From positions 1-5,854 of the forward strand of contig DVJH01000018.1 of NCBI GenBank assembly GCA_018710795.1: a stretch of DNA of 5,854 nucleotides, in the 5' to 3' direction. The position numbers were made by a program, and so were the translations under genes. The notes under the pieces are model-generated. The model saw nothing but the letters and a program-made list of their open reading frames with translations, had not been told where the DNA came from and did not search any database. This document shows positions 3,259-5,854 of this stretch, piece by piece. This stretch comes from Candidatus Galligastranaerophilus gallistercoris (lineage in GTDB: Bacteria > Cyanobacteriota > Vampirovibrionia > Gastranaerophilales > Gastranaerophilaceae). Within the stretch, counting starts at the first letter, position 1. Every line of letters starts with the position of its first letter.

Positions 3259-5854
3259 TGAGTTTTTTATCAGTTAACAATAACGATAAATTGTATGAAG
3301 CAAAATTAAATGCAGGCAGCAATTATCTTAATAATAATAAAATATCCGAATTAAACAATGTTTATTCGGACAATTCCGTTTTTGCTTCAAATCCGCTTCA
3401 ATATAACTTAAATATCGATAATAACAATATTTTTAATGATTCTTATCTGTCTGATGATGAAATAGAAGATACATATATTTCTCAAAATATAAATACGGAA
3501 GATAATTCCGCCCGGGCTCTTTATGATGAACTTGAACAAACAAAAGAAGAACAGGGAATTATAGGGAAAATCTGGGACGGATTAAAAAACATAACCGGAT
3601 TGGGCGCAGGCTCAAACAAGGCGCAATCTGCAATCGAACAATACGAAAACGGCGAAATTTCATACGAAGAAGCTCTTCAAAAGGTTGAAAACTATAAAGA
3701 AGGGCAAGAAACCTGTGTTGATGTTGTCGGTGATATGGTATCGGGTATTGTTGCGGTCGGCGCTTTTGCGCTTGCCGTGCCGACCGGAGGCGCATCTTTG
3801 GTTGCAGGGCTCGGGATGGCGGCTGCAGCGGGTGCCGGAACAAAAATAGCGGTTAAAGCAACGGACGCCGTTATGGGCGGCAGAGAATATACGGGCAAAG
3901 ATTTATTGTATGATGCGACAACGGGTTCAATCAACGGTTTATTTGCCCCCGTTACAAACGGAGTCGGTGCTTGCGTTACCAAAACCGTAGGCAAAAAGCT
4001 CGGTCTTACGGTTGTTAAAGAAGGCACCGAAGAAGTAATTGAACAAACCGCAAAACAGGGAATAAAATCCGTTATAACGCAGCAGGGCGTTGATGTAATC
4101 GGAGGAACATTTGCTAAAAGAGCTGCTGCAACGGCGGCAGGCATGGCAGTTGACGGCGCCATAGGCGGTTCAACCGATAATATGGTGCGTGCGGCACTTG
4201 ACGGTGAAGATTTGGCGGGCATTCTTCAGGCGGGCGTTGAAGGTGCCGCAGGCGGTCTTATAATGTCTCCCGTTATCGGCGGCGGCTTTAAAGTTGCAGG
4301 CAAGTTAGGCAGGACCTTAAATAATAAGATTACGACAAAATCTCTTTTTAAAGAAGGAATGAATACAACCTTTAAACAGGGGCAAACGGGTGATTGCGCC
4401 CTTTTATCGTTCTTAAACGGCGCAATGAATAATTCTGAAACTCAAGACACAATTAAAAAATCAATAACAAAATCAATCGGCGGCGATTACCATGTAAGAA
4501 TCGGAAACCAAACGATAGATATTCCAAAATCCGCTCTTACCGATGAGATGCTCTCCGATACGTCGGGAATTAAAATCTTTGAAGCGGCATATAAAAAAGC
4601 GGGCGGAAGCATTGACGGCGAGTTTGCGGATAATGTCGCAAAATATTTCGGCTTTAGCCCCGTTCATATAACAAGCGATACCATAACCGATGAAACGCTT
4701 GATAAAATCGCAAAAGAACAGGGAGCAATTTTATCATTAGGCGCAAAAGTTGATTCTGACGGCAATATCGCAAAAGAAGGCGCAAACCATTATTTTTCTA
4801 TTCAAAGCGTCGACCCTGACACAAAAACGGTTAAAGTTATAAACCCTTATGATACTTCTAAAACAATCGAATTATCTTATGAAGATGTTAAAAAATTCGC
4901 TCTTTCAATCGACGGCGGCACAAAAGGAGAAACAAACCTTCCTAATGCACTGAGGAGCGCAGACGATATCTCTTTTGCGGGAAAAACCGAAGAATTGAGC
5001 GAAACAATTGAACAATACTATCAAGGCAAAATTAATTCCGCAATAAAACACTCTGATATTAAAGGTCAGCAAATATTATGCAACTGGAAAGATGAATATG
5101 GAATTCCGGATGCCGATGGCAAATACATGGCGGCTGTAAGAGAGTTGTTAAAGGATGGCGGTGCGGCAGACATGTTTCTTGATGAGGCATTTCCAAAACT
5201 TGATAAAACAACAAGAAATAATGCAAAAAAAGTTTTGGGAGAATATCTTGAAAACAATCTCGATATTTATTCCTATGACAGAATACGCGCCATATTGAGC
5301 GATTTTGGCGAGCAAATAGAAAAAATTGATAATCCGGTTTTTTATATTCCCAAAAAAGGAAAAAGCTATGATATAATTGCAACATTGTACAAAGAAACAA
5401 ATAGCAATGCTCATTTTGTAACAGGAAAAGAAATGCTTCAGGAATATTGTGCCGTGAATCCAGGAGCTAATATAATCATAATGGATGACTGTCTTGCAAG
5501 CGGGAATTCTGCAATCGATGTTTATAATGAAATAAAAGGTATTGACGGTCTAAATGATATCAATTTGTTTACTTTACTTGCAACAAAAGACGGTGCACAA
5601 AAGGTTGCCCAAGATGCTCCGGGCTTAAATCTGTATTATAATGGTGAATTAAAAGCACCGTTGAAAGAAACAGACTTTTATGAATCGCTTGGAATAAAAA
5701 TCGGTAAAAAGATTAATCATGTTCAGCAGGACTTTTTAACAACACTTCTTGGCGGTGCTGCAAGTTCACAAAATCAGTATAGTCTTGGAAATTATGCAAT
5801 CATGTTCCAATATATGGCCCCTAATAACAATAGTATTTTCGCTTCAAATATGAT
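3258..5854 (+). CDS. Large multidomain protein: hydrophobic Gly-rich segment, calpain-like peptidase, phosphoribosyltransferase-like domain (runs off right edge)
   Basis: The frame is open from the ATG at 3258 to the window end: 865 codons, 3' partial. Residues 1-85 are Asn/Asp-rich (18 Asn in the first 60). Residues 155-200 and 285-350 are Gly/Ala-rich and hydrophobic, like segments of polymorphic toxins and secreted effectors. Residues 372-550 form a calpain-like (papain-fold) peptidase: Q374-G-Q-T-G-D-C380 matches the calpain QGxxGDC box with the oxyanion Gln six residues before Cys; H511 in GANHYFSIQSVD and N529 in VINPYD complete the triad. Residues 580-690 are helical and unassigned. 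Residues 694-815 look like a type I phosphoribosyltransferase: NIIIMDDCLASGNSAIDVY (738-756) fits the PRPP loop hhhhDDxxxTGxS with Ser replacing Thr. At 845-859, NYAIMFQYMAPNNNS resembles the end of conflict-associated PRTase-like proteins, from memory. No canonical signal peptide is seen. It is probably transcribed separately from the exporter, 100 bases upstream. A secreted or contact-dependent effector is my inference; a housekeeping role is not excluded. Confidence 0.85.
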   Translation, partial: MSFLSVNNNDKLYEAKLNAGSNYLNNNKISELNNVYSDNSVFASNPLQYNLNIDNNNIFNDSYLSDDEIEDTYISQNINTEDNSARALYDELEQTKEEQGIIGKIWDGLKNITGLGAGSNKAQSAIEQYENGEISYEEALQKVENYKEGQETCVDVVGDMVSGIVAVGAFALAVPTGGASLVAGLGMAAAAGAGTKIAVKATDAVMGGREYTGKDLLYDATTGSINGLFAPVTNGVGACVTKTVGKKLGLTVVKEGTEEVIEQTAKQGIKSVITQQGVDVIGGTFAKRAAATAAGMAVDGAIGGSTDNMVRAALDGEDLAGILQAGVEGAAGGLIMSPVIGGGFKVAGKLGRTLNNKITTKSLFKEGMNTTFKQGQTGDCALLSFLNGAMNNSETQDTIKKSITKSIGGDYHVRIGNQTIDIPKSALTDEMLSDTSGIKIFEAAYKKAGGSIDGEFADNVAKYFGFSPVHITSDTITDETLDKIAKEQGAILSLGAKVDSDGNIAKEGANHYFSIQSVDPDTKTVKVINPYDTSKTIELSYEDVKKFALSIDGGTKGETNLPNALRSADDISFAGKTEELSETIEQYYQGKINSAIKHSDIKGQQILCNWKDEYGIPDADGKYMAAVRELLKDGGAADMFLDEAFPKLDKTTRNNAKKVLGEYLENNLDIYSYDRIRAILSDFGEQIEKIDNPVFYIPKKGKSYDIIATLYKETNSNAHFVTGKEMLQEYCAVNPGANIIIMDDCLASGNSAIDVYNEIKGIDGLNDINLFTLLATKDGAQKVAQDAPGLNLYYNGELKAPLKETDFYESLGIKIGKKINHVQQDFLTTLLGGAASSQNQYSLGNYAIMFQYMAPNNNSIFASNM

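Noticed and set aside
3692..4222. Long minus-strand open frame of 176 codons rich in Pro, Ala and Ser
   Set aside because: It lies antisense to the Gly/Ala-rich part of the large gene. GC-rich Gly and Ala codons on the plus strand remove stops from the antisense strand, and the resulting peptide has no recognisable domain or ribosome binding site.
1..5854. Search for mobile elements, CRISPR arrays, tRNA or rRNA
   Set aside because: No terminal inverted repeats, transposase or integrase motifs, regularly spaced repeats, or tRNA-like cloverleaf sequences were visible; the only repeated unit of note is the operator pair at 1958-2020.

Overview
The window is AT-rich DNA with compact gene spacing and conventional bacterial signals (TTGACA/TATAAT-type promoters, AAGGG- or AAAGGA-type ribosome binding sites). 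It looks like a chromosomal segment of an uncultured, low-GC, host-associated bacterium. The style of the two large proteins (Asn- or Pro-rich N-termini without an obvious signal peptide, papain-fold peptidase cores) reminds me of gut Gastranaerophilales/Vampirovibrionia, but this is an impression and no marker gene here fixes the lineage.

Layout. Positions 1-437 hold the 5' part of an unrecognised minus-strand gene that runs off the left edge. It is divergent from a plus-strand gene (535-1899) for a 454-residue protein with a probable papain-like Cys/His/Asn(Asp) active site. The two genes are separated by fewer than 100 bases that contain back-to-back promoter elements. Next comes a two-gene metal cassette: a MarR-family regulator (2021-2461) and, 18 bases later, a DmeF-type cation diffusion facilitator (2480-3157) that lacks the usual cytoplasmic C-terminal domain. 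The cassette starts from a strong promoter flanked by two nearly identical 26-base repeats, probably the operators through which the MarR protein represses its own operon. The MarR protein carries histidines at positions that match the zinc ligands of AdcR, so metal-sensed control of metal efflux is the simplest reading.

From 3258 to the right edge there is one uninterrupted reading frame of at least 865 codons. It encodes a large multidomain protein: an Asn-rich N-terminus, a Gly/Ala-rich hydrophobic segment of the type seen in polymorphic toxins and secreted effectors, a calpain-like cysteine peptidase domain with a clear QGxxGDC / NHY / NPY signature, and a phosphoribosyltransferase-like domain with a DDxxxSGxS motif. 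This combination is the most unusual content of the window. Its start codon sits in one arm of a perfect 11-base inverted repeat whose other arm lies upstream of a possible -10 box.

No tRNA, rRNA, CRISPR array, transposase or integrase is visible. The main open questions are what the calpain/phosphoribosyltransferase protein does, whether the metal regulator also controls it through an operator-like palindrome at 3171-3180, and what the truncated left-edge gene is.
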